Of a stretch of 64,000 nucleotides of DNA, positions 38,172 to 49,990 are shown one piece after another. The DNA lies in contig NC_039512.1 in NCBI RefSeq assembly GCF_003672135.1, positions 3,256,874 through 3,320,873 on the forward strand, in the 5' to 3' direction. Source of the stretch: Ooceraea biroi (lineage: Eukaryota; Arthropoda; Insecta; Hymenoptera; Formicidae). How positions within the stretch are numbered: the first letter of the stretch is position 1; each line of letters opens with the position of its first letter. A program made the position numbers and the translations under genes. The notes under the pieces are model-generated. The model had not been told where the DNA came from. It saw nothing but the letters and a program-made list of their open reading frames with translations, and searched no databases.

Positions 38172-41053
38172 TCATGCCCAACCATGGGCGTGAATATTGT
38201 TCTTTGTCTTTCGATGGAAAATGTGCTTGTAGACAGGTATATGGATTGGATAGGGCTTCTCCACCGGAACCGGCACGTGTTTCTCCACGGTGATCGGCAC
38301 CGCCTTCTCCACGGGCACCGGAATAATCTTCTCCACCGGATACGGAACCTTCTTTTCGACCGGAATTGCAATAGTCTTCACAACCGGCACGGCGATAGGT
38401 TGGGCGTACGGTACATGAACAGGGTATGGCTGAGCAACGGCTATCGCCACAGGATGGGGTACAGGAATCGTGACGGGGTGCGCCACTGGAACGCCTGTGG
38501 GGAGGAAATATTAATTATGCATTCATTATTGTATGATCTAAAAATTATATAGTAATATAATTTTTATGTATTATAATAATATCTTTTATCATAATACATA
38601 TATTTTTTATAATGTGTTATAATATATTATATGGTATGGTACGATATGTTATTATATGATTATAGTGTATTATAGTAACAAAAACTAAGCCTTATAAATA
38701 ATATATATATATATATATATAGGAGAAGAAGAAAAATTGAGCCTGTTATCTGTTTCTCAATCTCTTAGACGGAATTTTCGAGGAGAGAAATCGATTTCCT
38801 CGTATTGTTATATGAGAGAGCTTACAATGGAGATATTTTACAACTCCATGGAAAATTAATATCCAGCATTACTAAGGATATGAGATTTTCATCGATCTTG
38901 GTCATCGTAATGGTGACCAATAATACATAGTGGAAAATATGAAACGAAAAATTGCAGAAGAGTCACAATTGATTGCTAATGATGTAATATCAGTAAACTG
39001 TTTAAATATTTTTTTATATTATTGCAAATAATGCTACGCAATCACGAAGCTTTACGATTGTTTAATTCACGATTATGATAAGATTATCTAGTGTTTATTG
39101 TTTGATAATGCATAATTCTGACATAATGTTAAATATAATGCTCCATATAATGTATATTTCGGTAAATGTCAATTTCTTTAAAATTGATAAAACAGAAGAA
39201 ATTCCTACGTTAAAGAAATTTACATTAATAGACATTCATTTGAGAAAATAGGAAATGCAGTGTGAAGTATGCAGTATGAAGTTCGTTACTGCCGCGAAGT
39301 TTCGTAACGCGTTTTAGCATTCGGACGGAAGTGCAACTTCTCTCAAACTCGCGTGTCGATAAACTAGATAAGAATTCTTTTTATAGCTGCTACTTTGCAG
39401 TCAATTCAAAATATAGGATTAAATATCCGATGAACGCGTTTCCTTCTTCTGTTCGTAATGCATGAAGCAAAAACGATTTTTTATTTAATTGCCGATTATC
39501 AGTTGTGATTATCGACGTTTCTTTTGTTTCCGATAAAACTATGCCATTTAATTACGAGCATTATAAATATTAAACGTAAAATTTCTTATCTGTTATTACC
39601 GACTATATATTGCTATTATAATATTTAATATATATTATATAATCATCTGTCTACATTTATCATTATATATCATTATCAAATAATTAACAAAATATAAATA
39701 ATTATCACTTATAAATTTGAGATAGTGTTACGAAAATATTGTTGCTGCATATAAGCAAATCTTTGAGTTATCATTTCTCGGAATTTTGAATATTATTGCA
39801 ACATTTCCTGACATTTGTTATTTAATTTATTACTGTCGAGAACTCTTACCGATATTTTTTATAACCGGCACTGCCACCGGCTTCGTGACTTCCACGTGCT
39901 CGCTGATCGGCACAGATTGAGCGAGCGTATGTTGAATATGTGCTTCGCTAAATCCATGGTTTAGTTTTCCATGAAAATCAGCGGCATTTCCATAAGAGGA
40001 GTATAATCCATAAGAGGAGAGATCCTGATGAATGTTTGCATCGTGGCCGGTGGAGCCGTAATTCATAGTTCCATAACTAGACACTCTATTAATTATGCAG
40101 TAATTAGTGGCAACACAATAAGATGTGCCACGGGAGTTATGAATACAACGACCAGATTCTCTCATCGTGCTTACTTACCCATGCCATCCAGAATTAGCTT
40201 CTGTAAGACTGGAATAGGTTGTTTTCGTTAATAAACACGCAGCGAGCACCTGGAACAATCAAATTGATACCTAGTTTAACTTAGCCTCGGTTTTCGTATA
40301 ATGCAATTTCACAAAGATTATAATAACAGAGATCGTAAAGAAGGAATAAATTGTTGAAATTTCTACTCGTTAAGAATGCCTTTCGTTATCTTTAAAAGCT
40401 ATGATATTGTTGTTTGTTTGTTTCATGGTAAAATACAATTAAAATAAAATTGTTTCACGTAACCAATAAAATAAAATTCAGAAATACATGTATTAAATAT
40501 CTGTAGTAAATTGTATTATTTCTTTTCATCTAAATGGATTTGTTCATGTTTAAATGTAAATTAAATAACATCACATATTTGAGAAATTATTTTAAATGCG
40601 AACTTAAGCTTGTCACTGTTTTTTTTTTATTCGTCACGTCAAGAAATTCCCGATTGCATATCAGCTCCACGATAAACGTGAGACCAAAACAAATAAAAAA
40701 TACAATCTTTATATATTCACGAGCGAACATCATTTAGAAACATTCATCTTTTTTTTTTTCAAAAGGAGGATTATTGGCTGTCAGATCCGAATCATCACTC
40801 GTTTCACGGAACATCCGGGATCCACAAGGTTTGAATCGATGTCCTCGCATGTATCGCACGGAAGTATTGACAGACACTTTCCATTTCGCGCTATTGTGTT
40901 CGCCATAAAACCGGAATCCGTGCGCGAGAATCGGGCGCTATGAATCTCCACTCCCACGAGATTCCCATGGAGATTCTCCCCTCGTGCACACCTCCGGAGG
41001 GACGTCAGTCCGATCGGTCTTTTTCTACTTACTAGCGAGTGCAGACGGAGCAT
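38172..41053 (-). CDS. VPV/PVEK-repeat secreted protein, paralogue 5, 216 aa
   Basis: Four exons on the minus strand: 41033-41053 (MLRLHSL), 40179-40249, 39850-40085, 38172-38494, phases 0, 2 and 1. Signal peptide MLRLHSLVLAACLLTKTT. A Ser/Tyr/Gly/His-rich section follows (SSYGTMNYGSTGHD, SSYGLYSSYG), then VPISEHVEVTKPVAVPVIKNI and the phase-1 intron. The last exon runs VTIPVPHPVAIAVAQPYPV, PVEKKVPYPVEKIIPVPVEK and the signature KPYPIHIPVYKHIFHR, with a short tail ending HAHGWA. It is the closest relative of paralogue 4, with the same SEHVEVTKPVA block and the same uninterrupted last exon. It has one extra phase-2 intron in the N-terminal region. Intron 3 is 1.35 kb. Exon 1 is the least certain part. 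Confidence 0.83.
38699..38720. repeat. (AT)n microsatellite
   Basis: About 11 AT units within intron 3 of the 38.2-41.1 kb gene. Confidence 0.9.
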
Positions 41054-41056
41054 CTT

Positions 41057-41095
41057 TCAAAAATTGCGTCGCGATGATGAACCGTATACAAGCAT
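41057..41095 (-). other. 12-codon uORF just above the start codon
   Basis: ATG at 41095 opens a frame (MLVYGSSSRRNF) that stops at 41057, three bases before the main ATG. It matters only if transcription starts upstream of 41095. Confidence 0.4.
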
Positions 41096-41120
41096 GAACG
41101 GGATCACGGATGGGACACTA

Positions 41121-41153
41121 CGCGTCGATTCCAATGGACCGTTCGTTCTTATA
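41121..41153 (-). promoter_or_regulatory. TATA-like element of the 38.2-41.1 kb gene
   Basis: Minus-strand TATAAG (41153-41148). The start site near 41121 is by spacing. A second TATAAG at 41235-41230 is an alternative. Confidence 0.45.
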
Positions 41154-41235
41154 CATGGCGCTTTCTCCCTCTCCCCTACTCATCCGGATGGCCGATGTCT
41201 CTCGTGGAAACCAGACTCGCATGCCCGCACTTATA

Positions 41236-44200
41236 TTAACAAATCGGAAACGAGTTCACGCTCGTGTTTACTCGATCGAAACTTGGGATGGTCGAGCCGA
41301 GATTAGAACGCGTTTGCGATCCGACCGCGAATCAACGCTGCAGCTGATGCTATGGAATTGCTAGCGATCCTCAGCAGAGATGCTCTGCGGGAGCGATTGG
41401 TATTGTTATACCGTAGAAATGACAGACAAATAAATTTTCTTGTATATGTATGTAGCTAAATAATTTGGTAATAATTAGATAATAAATGGTACATAGTTCA
41501 TTTATTATTACTAAATTAGTTATGAGTATTTCTCGGAGAAAAAGAAAATTTGATATCGCTTATGTTGACCTATAAATTTAGAACATTAGTGCCGATTAGT
41601 ACGAAAGAAAAATAATATATGCTGAATAAATAATTCAATAAATTGCCCATTATTGTTACGGATTTACAAACGTAAATTGCTCGATCGAGACGCAGCGACC
41701 AATTGTAGCTCTCTTTGCTCCCTGAGGGTTGATTCCAAGAGTGATCGAATGATCTTTACGACTCGAGTCGCACTCCGTGGATTGCCATCGGCCTCTTAGC
41801 AATAAAGTGTATTAAGACCTCGACCGGAACATACTGCTGGAACGGTCTTATAAATATTAATGAATGTTCGTACGAATTGGTTATTAGCTTGCACATACCG
41901 TGAACGATGATTTTCTTTTCGCGACGGGCGTTCTTCATCCTTCTTCTATGACACGTCTATAGCAACATGCCGCGGTGAAACGAGAACGTCCGTGCGCGCA
42001 CATTAACTTTCTGCAACAAAGTGCAACTTCTATGCAGGTATGAATTTAAAACTCATATTTCACAGTAGTCACTCGTACGAGAGGAGTTGTGTCTGTTCGC
42101 AGACGCGAGTTACATTCTCCACGCAGCGACACGTTAAGACGCGTGCTCTTTGCGATGTAATTAAATAAAATTAATTTCACGTGCGGAAACTTAAAAAGGA
42201 ATTAACGCGCTAATTAAAAAGCCAAGGACATCGCAATGTCTTTCTTTTATCTCGAAAGTAAGCGCGTGATACATATCCTCGATAAATCTAATATATTTTC
42301 AACAACTTGTTATTGCATTTTCAATTTTTTCTTTTTTTTAATCGAATTATTGTAAACACAAGTGAAATAAATCGACGTAAGATAAAATAAGAAGCTTCGC
42401 TGTATTATAGACTATTTCTAATATATTTATCGCACGGTTATCCACTCGATCTCTCGTTTTTGCAAAAATAAAAAAATCCCTCGTCCGCGTATCAATTATT
42501 TGTAATTTCGAAATGATAAAAGATGAGTTTCTCCGACCGGTTTCGCTGTACAGAAGAAATGCACAAATACATTTAGAATCCAATTAGAAGGAGCAGCATG
42601 TTGTACGAAGAGGGAACACGTGTGTGTTCTTTTAGACTTTTAGAGTATCTGACGAAGTAAGGATCTTGTCATTCACGTTGCAGGTATTAATAACCGTGCA
42701 TCTGAGAGTATCGCCTGACTTTGCGCCAATACGCATTATTAAAAAATCAGGTTAAAGCTAGATCACAGTGAGAGTGGCTCGCGCACGCAATAAGAAAGGA
42801 AAGCAAATAAAACTGGGTGAAGGAGAAGCTAGCAAAAAGACCGCAGAACGGCGAAAAAAGACGTAACCAATGAAAGTGCTATCCGGTTCTCTGTGAAAGG
42901 TGGAGCCTCCTCGATCGTTATACGGCGGCGTTCGCGATCGATCGCGTTTACTGCGGCAATCCGTGGCGACGCAGCACGGATGATCGATCGCAAAAATTAA
43001 TGACAATCGGACCGAGAACTCTTCTCCTGTTCATTCAGAAATCCAGCCTCTAGGTCACCCGATCTTCCCACATCACTTTCTTCCGATCTTAATTTTGTTT
43101 TCAATTAATTTCATTCGTTGCTCCAGCAATTCTGTTCGTGATATGTATCTCGTTCTGAGAGGAAATGATAGTAATTAATAAAAACTCAATCATTAAGAGA
43201 CGATCTCGATCGTATCTCGATTAATATTAATATTATAAAATGTGCTAATATCATAATTATATTATGATATTAGATATTATATTAAAATATATGAAAGAGA
43301 TGTAATTTAAATCATTTATGTTGCAATTTAATTAAATCGCATTAAAAATCGTGATTTAAATATAATTTAAATAACATTACAAGTATAAAATTCTAAAGTT
43401 TTATTAAAATAAGCTCTCCCAGCAAAACATTTTAACGCTTCGGGATCAAGCGTAGGTAGAAGGCAGATCGAATTTCCGAGCTTCTCATGAGATCCATCCA
43501 TATTTCAGTCGTCGACGTGTATCTTGTTTTTCCTGCTTTCCCGAACTGTCATCGATACCACTAAGAGATACAACATTCGCATCGGAGACCTGACGGGCGA
43601 TCCGCCTTTTCGCTGCTTCTTCGCAACTTCGAAAGAGCGTTTCATTGTCCTCACAAATAGACGGGGGTGTGGGCGCGGCGCAGCCCGGGGGGCACGGAAA
43701 GAGTGACTTTGATCGAGCGACTTTCCTTTACACCGTAATTGCATCTTGGTTCATAGAACTCTCGAGACGGCAGCGCAGGGGTGGGTGACGGGCAACGCAC
43801 GAGATGGACGCACCGGGGAAACTGGATAAGTAACTAAGAAAGGAAGAGGCGAGAGTGAAAGGGTTCCGGTATGTTCAACGAGTGTGTGCACAACCGTATT
43901 ATTTACGTTTGGCAGTAGCCACATCTGGACACCCGATAGCGGGATGCATATTGTAGCCACTTGATCTCTCAGTCACGGTCCACGTAACTGAACACTGACC
44001 TTACGCCCATTGTCCGCTCAGATTCGGTCCTGCTTCGGGAAGGATACACGAGAGCTTTCTCTTTGTCCCCTGTGAGAGAAACTCTAGACGGGGCGAATGA
44101 GGAATTTGGAGAACGAAACTGGAGCGTGTGAAACACCCTAAAGAGCGAAATGCTTGCTGTTTTAAATGTTGATGGGTAGATGTAGTTTGAAGTGATTATT

Positions 44201-44299
44201 CCTCATGAATTAATTTTTTACTTTAATAATTAAAAACTTTTGATTTTCTTAAATTAAAAGTTTTTTCAATTTTACAACCAGATCTTCGCAATATACAGG
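41236..44299. other. intergenic, no gene seen
   Basis: No supported exon. Open frames near 42.8, 43.6 and 43.8 kb are short and lack family resemblance. Confidence 0.45.
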
Positions 44300-45164
44300 G
44301 TGAGGCAGCTAAAACAGGCCGCCTGAATATCTCGGCTGTTATTGGTGATAGAAAAAAATGTGTCAGACCAAACTTGAATGGTGTCAAGGGACACATACTT
44401 TGTTCTAAATAGTTTTTTATTAGGTGGACGCGTAGAGGTCATATGAAGGTCAACTTCGTTTTTTTACATGGTACGATATGTTTTTTTACGTACCACCTAG
44501 TAGAGCGTTTGAAGATGTGCACATTGATCTACGGGTCAAAATCATTCAAGGTCACTGAAGGCCAACTGCAAGGGAAAATAATTTACTTTATATTGCCTAA
44601 AGTTCTCTGCTATTAAAAATACTGTAAACTCAGAAATGAAAAAGTTTTAGCCCTTAGAAATTTTTTCTCTTTCCGCGAAGTTCTGAGTTGATGATATCAT
44701 TATTTTGTATATTGCCTAGAGTTCTCTGCTATTGAAAATACCGTAAATTCAGAAATGAAAAAGTTCTAGCCGTTAGAAATTTTGTCTTTTTCGAGAAATT
44801 CTGAGTTGTTCATATCATTATTTTTTATATTACCTAGAGTTCTCTGCTATTGAAAATACCGTAAACTCAGAAATGAAAAAGTTCTAGCACTTAGAAATTT
44901 TAGCCTTCAGTGATCTTGAATGATTTTGACCCGTAGATCAATGTGCACATCTTCAAACGCTCTACTAGATGGCACGTAAAAAAACATATCGTACCATTTA
45001 AAAAAACGAAGTTGACCTTCATATGACCTCTACGCGTCCACCTAATAAAAAACTATTTAGAACAAATTATGTGTCCCTCGAAACCATGCAAGTTTGGTCT
45101 GACACATTTTTTTCTATCACCAATAACAGCCGAGATATCAGGTGGCCTGTTTTAGGTGCCTCAC
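44300..45164. mobile_element. foldback / MITE-like element with long terminal inverted repeats
   Basis: Left arm 44300-44562 begins GTGAGGCAGCTAAAACAGGC. Right arm 44903-45164 is its reverse complement with scattered mismatches over about 262 bp. The middle is a tandem repeat. There is no open frame of useful size and no transposase. AATATA occurs just outside both ends (44290-44295 and 45167-45172), offset by a few bases, so a target-site duplication is possible but not clean. Non-autonomous DNA-transposon remnant is the best reading. Confidence 0.85.
44591..44905. repeat. 118/119-bp internal tandem repeat, 2.6 copies
   Basis: Units start at 44591, 44710 and 44828, each with TATT(G/A)CCTA(A/G)AGTTCTCTGCTATT and a shared GTAAA-TCAGAAATGAAAAAGTT core. 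The third unit is cut off where the right arm begins. Confidence 0.9.
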
Positions 45165-45172
45165 AAAATATA

Positions 45173-46975
45173 ATAAATTAAAGAAGAGAAAATGTGTGTC
45201 TAATAAATGTGATGTTATATATATAAATTACTTTAATATATAATATCCTCAAAAAAAACGTTACGTGTTAATGAAGTGTAATTTTAAAATTATTGCATCA
45301 TTTGCCATTCCTACTAACTGTGATCTAATATCTTTTCTTTTTTAATATAATGATTATAACTATACAGTTATTATAATGATTACGTACATATTATAACTTA
45401 ACTCGTTTCGTTCGCGATACACATAACTATAATAGCCCTAATTTGTTCTGAAATCCAGCGACATTCTGATTAAACGCACACTATATTTAGAACGCGATAT
45501 CATGGTATCGGTAGTGTCGATTTGTCACGTATCCAACCATTCCAATGTAATCCATCTAATTTGATTGATTATACGTTCCGACCCTCTGATCCGGATTCAA
45601 CGTACAATGTCCTTGTATTCCGCCAATTTGTAGTCAAGTAAGAGCTACCAAGCCTAACAAGCGCATGCGACTAATAAGAGCACGCAACGGCGACCAGCTG
45701 TAACGGCGATGCTCCGATTGATTCGACATAATGATCGAATATCACACGAATACAACACGTGGGTTACGTAATCCGCAATTCACAATCGCATCTCGTCCCA
45801 ATGAAGTGAGACATGGTTTTTATTACAATCGACGAGGATTTCTCTGTCGCATTCATTAATGGAAAACAACATTCTTCGAGTTTTTCATTCCAGGAAAACG
45901 CATACGTGGAGTCGTGTCATGTATATTGTTTTTACTACTTAGACGGCATACTAGATTAACTTTCCAAGGCTTAATGATCTAGTATCTTTAATTTACCTAT
46001 TAATATTTCTTCTTTTATTTTTAAGTGCTTTTTTGTAAATGCTTCTTTACATTAATAACTTTCTGCAAATGTATAATAATATGCTGCTATTCATTACTAT
46101 TATGGACGCAAATTACTGTTCGTTCATTCGAGCTGCACTTGATTTGAATGTTTACTTAGGTAATGTGATATATTCTTTGGATATATATTTATTTAAACCT
46201 CATCGAAAATAAAATAAAATTGAGAAAAAAAATATTGATATAGATTTTCTATTAGAAGAATTGGTAAGAAAAATGTCATTAAATTATAATGTAAAATTTG
46301 TTATACAAAATCAGATGTCTTTATAACAACAAATATTTTGTTTAAACACTTTTGCTAGAATTAAATTTTTCTACATAAAGAATTCTTACAAGTAGATTTT
46401 TATTTAATTAAAGATTGGAAATAAAAAATCTTCGTAAATATATTTTTTGTAACTAATACTCTCTCTTGCCGGTAGACGGTATGTTACATCATTGAAAGTA
46501 AGAAGTAATCATCGACTGGTAAGAGTGAATTCAAATTAATAGAAAATCCTTAGCCACAGAAGCATTATTAATAATACGGATGCAAGCTGCATAAATTTCA
46601 TTTATGTAGACATTAACTTATTCATATCACTGTGCAAATCAATTTTAATGATCAATTTACACAATTATGTGACTTGATAGATTTCTCAATCAACTGTTGG
46701 TAATAATATTTCACTCCATTCAAAAATGTATAATAAATAATACATTATAATAATTTTGCTTCATTACCGAGAATATATGTAAAAACTTTATGATCGTAGA
46801 ACATACGTTTAATTTATTTTAATTTCATATATTTTATCAATATTAAAAATATAATTTTATGCATATTCAAAATACCTATTATTTTAAGGTTTCATTTGAT
46901 AGAAGATAAAGTAATTCATACAAGAAATAGGTATAATTACTCATTAAAAATCCGTAAAATAAACTGTATATAATT
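45173..46975. other. intergenic, no gene seen
   Basis: Very AT-rich. No supported exon on either strand. Confidence 0.5.
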
Positions 46976-46981
46976 TTTATT
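46976..46981 (-). terminator. candidate poly(A) signal of the 47.1-48.6 kb gene
   Basis: Minus-strand AATAAA about 155 bp past the stop codon. Confidence 0.5.
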
Positions 46982-47134
46982 AGTAAGAAACAATTTCGAC
47001 ATATAACAATTATAAAGGTGTATATTCACGAGACTACGCCCCCTCATGTACCATCACCATGTAACCATAAACATGTAACGTATACTCATATTGATACGTG
47101 TAAATACAATGTATAACATATTATGATACAGCTT

Positions 47135-48638
47135 CTAGCCCCAAGGATGAATAGATTTTTGTAAACTCGCTTGCTGAACCGCAGCTGCAACTGCATTTTC
47201 TTTCGCAGCTAGTATGTCCTTTTCCTATTTACATGACAAACGCAATTATATTAGTAAAACTGCAATAACATCTTCATTATAAACAAAAACAAATATAACA
47301 TAGAAAGAACGAAATCTAAAATTAAAAAATCTCAAATATGGAATACATAACGTTTAAAATGCAGTAGAGGAAGACGTATCTATGACACTACCTTGGCTTC
47401 TTGTTCGCTCTGGCTAATCTGCTTGTCAACGTCCTGCTTTTGCAGTTCCGCGGCGGTTTCCGCCGCGTTTCTTTGGATCGCCGCGGCTGCGGCTGCCTCC
47501 CTCGCCGCCGCCACCCTTTGTGCAGCTGCCACCGCGTCTTTCAGGGTGGCTAATCTCTGCTGCATCGCCACGAGCTGACGAGCACTAACTTTCGCCTCGG
47601 CCTCGGCGTGCTGCGAGATCTCCTGCGATCTGCACAAAGAAGTAGCGCGAAAATGCACCGTAAAATAAGACACGTGCGACAAGACGCATCATCACAAAAA
47701 ATGCGTCGGACGAAACTGACGAGAAAAAGGACTAAATTCATTAATTATCCCTCTGTTACCTCGCAGCAGCTTCTCTCGATGCTGCCTCCTTCGCCAGTGC
47801 AACCTTCTGTTGGATCAACGCGGCCTGCTTCGCTTCCGCGACTTTATGCTGCGCTATAGCAACATTGTTGGTCGCATCCTTTGCCTGTTGAATCGCCCTC
47901 AGCACTTCCGGCGGATACGCGATGCTGGGCGTACCAGGCGACGGATCCTTCAGGGCCTGTCGACAGCGGAGATAAATGGAGTTTTTGAAATCTCACCCGC
48001 GATGTAATATCATAACTGTATATTTGAATGTTATCGTATATATAATTATACTGTGTTTGAATATAAAATATCGTGATTATATGTTTATACGTACTTGGAG
48101 TGCCACATTGTGCGTGGCTTGAACTTGAATTTGCGCAAGCGCTACGTCAGGGGTGCTTGGCGGATTCCAGGCGGAAGCTGCGAAACTTGTAGGAGCCCAG
48201 GACGAAGAACCGAAGGCCGGCACAATCCCAAAGAAGTCGGGCGATCCAAAGAACGCCACTCCGCGCTTCTGCTTTTTCGACTGCTCTTTCAGCTCCACCA
48301 TGGAGGTAAGAGCAGAAAAGACTACGAGCTATATATATATAAATAAACGTATTCGGTAAAAATACGTATAAATTAGAATACATGTAAATTAAAAATTTTA
48401 ACGAAATAAGTTTTAACAAAGTAATATTTTTTTCAATTTTACGAAACATTGTTTAAAGCTTCAAATGAAAATATAAATCAATATTCTGATAATCCAGAAG
48501 GAATTTTCTTCATTCAATATAGTCTCAAATATAGAAAATATATAATAATATATGATATAATAAAATATCCGTAAAACATTTGAAGTTAGTGGAATCGATA
48601 GTGTCCAAATTTCTGATTACCGTTATGAAGATCTTCAT
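47135..48638 (-). CDS. secreted alanine-rich coiled-coil protein, 258 aa
   Basis: Five exons on the minus strand: 48621-48638 (MKIFIT), 48095-48328, 47760-47956, 47392-47629, 47135-47224, phases 0, 0, 2 and 0. Signal peptide MKIFITLVVFSALTS. Next is a short Lys-rich stretch, KEQSKKQKRG, that could be a basic cleavage site, then an aromatic/Ser/Pro section (VAFFGSPDFFGIVPAFGSSS). From about residue 100 the protein is Ala/Gln/Lys/Glu-rich with heptad-like spacing (AKEAASREAAAR, AAAREAAAAAAIQRNAAET), predicting a long helix or coiled coil. It ends SIHPWG. Alanine-rich coiled coils occur in hymenopteran silk fibroins, and Ala-rich composition in apidermins, but neither family is clearly matched. 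Extracellular structural role inferred. Confidence 0.85.
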
Positions 48639-48664
48639 CTTGCGAGAAATGTTGCTGATGATAC

Positions 48665-48697
48665 TGAATTCTTCACGCTGGATCACTGCTATATATA
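48665..48697 (-). promoter_or_regulatory. TATA box and initiator of the 47.1-48.6 kb gene
   Basis: Minus-strand TATATATAG (48697-48689), initiator TCAGTA with its A at 48665, spacing 32 bp, leader 26 nt. Confidence 0.75.
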
Positions 48698-49794
48698 CAG
48701 CTTACGATAGGGGAGAGAATGTCCTAGTCATCCCCGGAATAATCATATAATTAATTAAATCTATTACCGGTATACGTAAAAGTTCACGTATTGCAAACAG
48801 AATTATAGGTCTTCATTACCTAATGACAATTTTCTGAAAGGCGTATACTATACAATCACTGGACACGAGTCCACTTACGTCTTCGGAGCTGATGAACAAA
48901 GATCATATCTCGTTCTCGAATTCAGGAAGTGAGTACGTATCAAACACTTCCGCTATCCCTAATATCCGTGTACGTGGGATAAATTTAGTTAATGGATGTT
49001 GAGGAAACTTTCGCGCGCTTTTCTTGAAAGATGTTATTTATATGTCGCCATATATGTATAATATATTGTTTAAACACTCATTTAACTTTCCTAGACACTG
49101 TTATATAAAACTATTTAAATATGAAATGTTTACTGCTTTTTATTTTAATATAACATACATGAATATAACTTTTGCAAGGAAATAAAATTAATATTGCAAG
49201 AATATAAATTAATTTCATAAACTGATATTGTAATAAAATTAATGAAAATAACAAAATTATTATAACATAATTGAAATATGAAATAATAAAATACAGGAAA
49301 GGGAATAATATTATATTGTTATATATTAAAGAACTCAAAATAATCCTATTAAAATATTGAAAAGTGGAAATAAGTGCTTATTATGCTATTATATTTTTAT
49401 GTTCTCGATTTAAAACAATTTGTTTATTCTTAATTTTTATTATACTTCTACACACTAAATTATATTCCTAAATTTTCTGTAACATATCAATTAATTTGAA
49501 TTTTTTTTAATTTTCATATTTTTGTAGATTCAATTAATAATACTCGTTGAAACACTGACAATGAGACATTTGTTATAACTTATAACGAGTCATTTATATT
49601 TATATATATCGTTAACATTGTATAAACTTGAATAAGCAGCACATATATAACAAAAGTTTAATTAATGAATAACCAGCATAAAAGATAAAAGCAATATATG
49701 AAAACATTTTTATCCTATAAAATCATAAATATACAATGTGTACAACCAAGAGCATAACAGCAATTATACACATTAACGAATATAAAATATGCAT
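48698..49794. other. intergenic, no gene seen
   Basis: AT-rich, no supported exon. Confidence 0.5.
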
Positions 49795-49800
49795 TTTATT
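49795..49800 (-). terminator. candidate poly(A) signal of the 50.0-53.6 kb gene
   Basis: Minus-strand AATAAA about 190 bp past the stop codon. Confidence 0.5.
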
Positions 49801-49990
49801 TCACGATCCGAGCACGATCCGCGCACGCTTTTATCAATTTACATTACATATAAACATTTATATTTCCTCACACGGTATTTTTCATAGAAAATTCGCCCAG
49901 ATTCCGCCAAGAGAGAACTTTAAACGAAACAATACACATTACTCGATACATTACATATTAATTTAATATTTGGTTACTTCGTTACACTTG

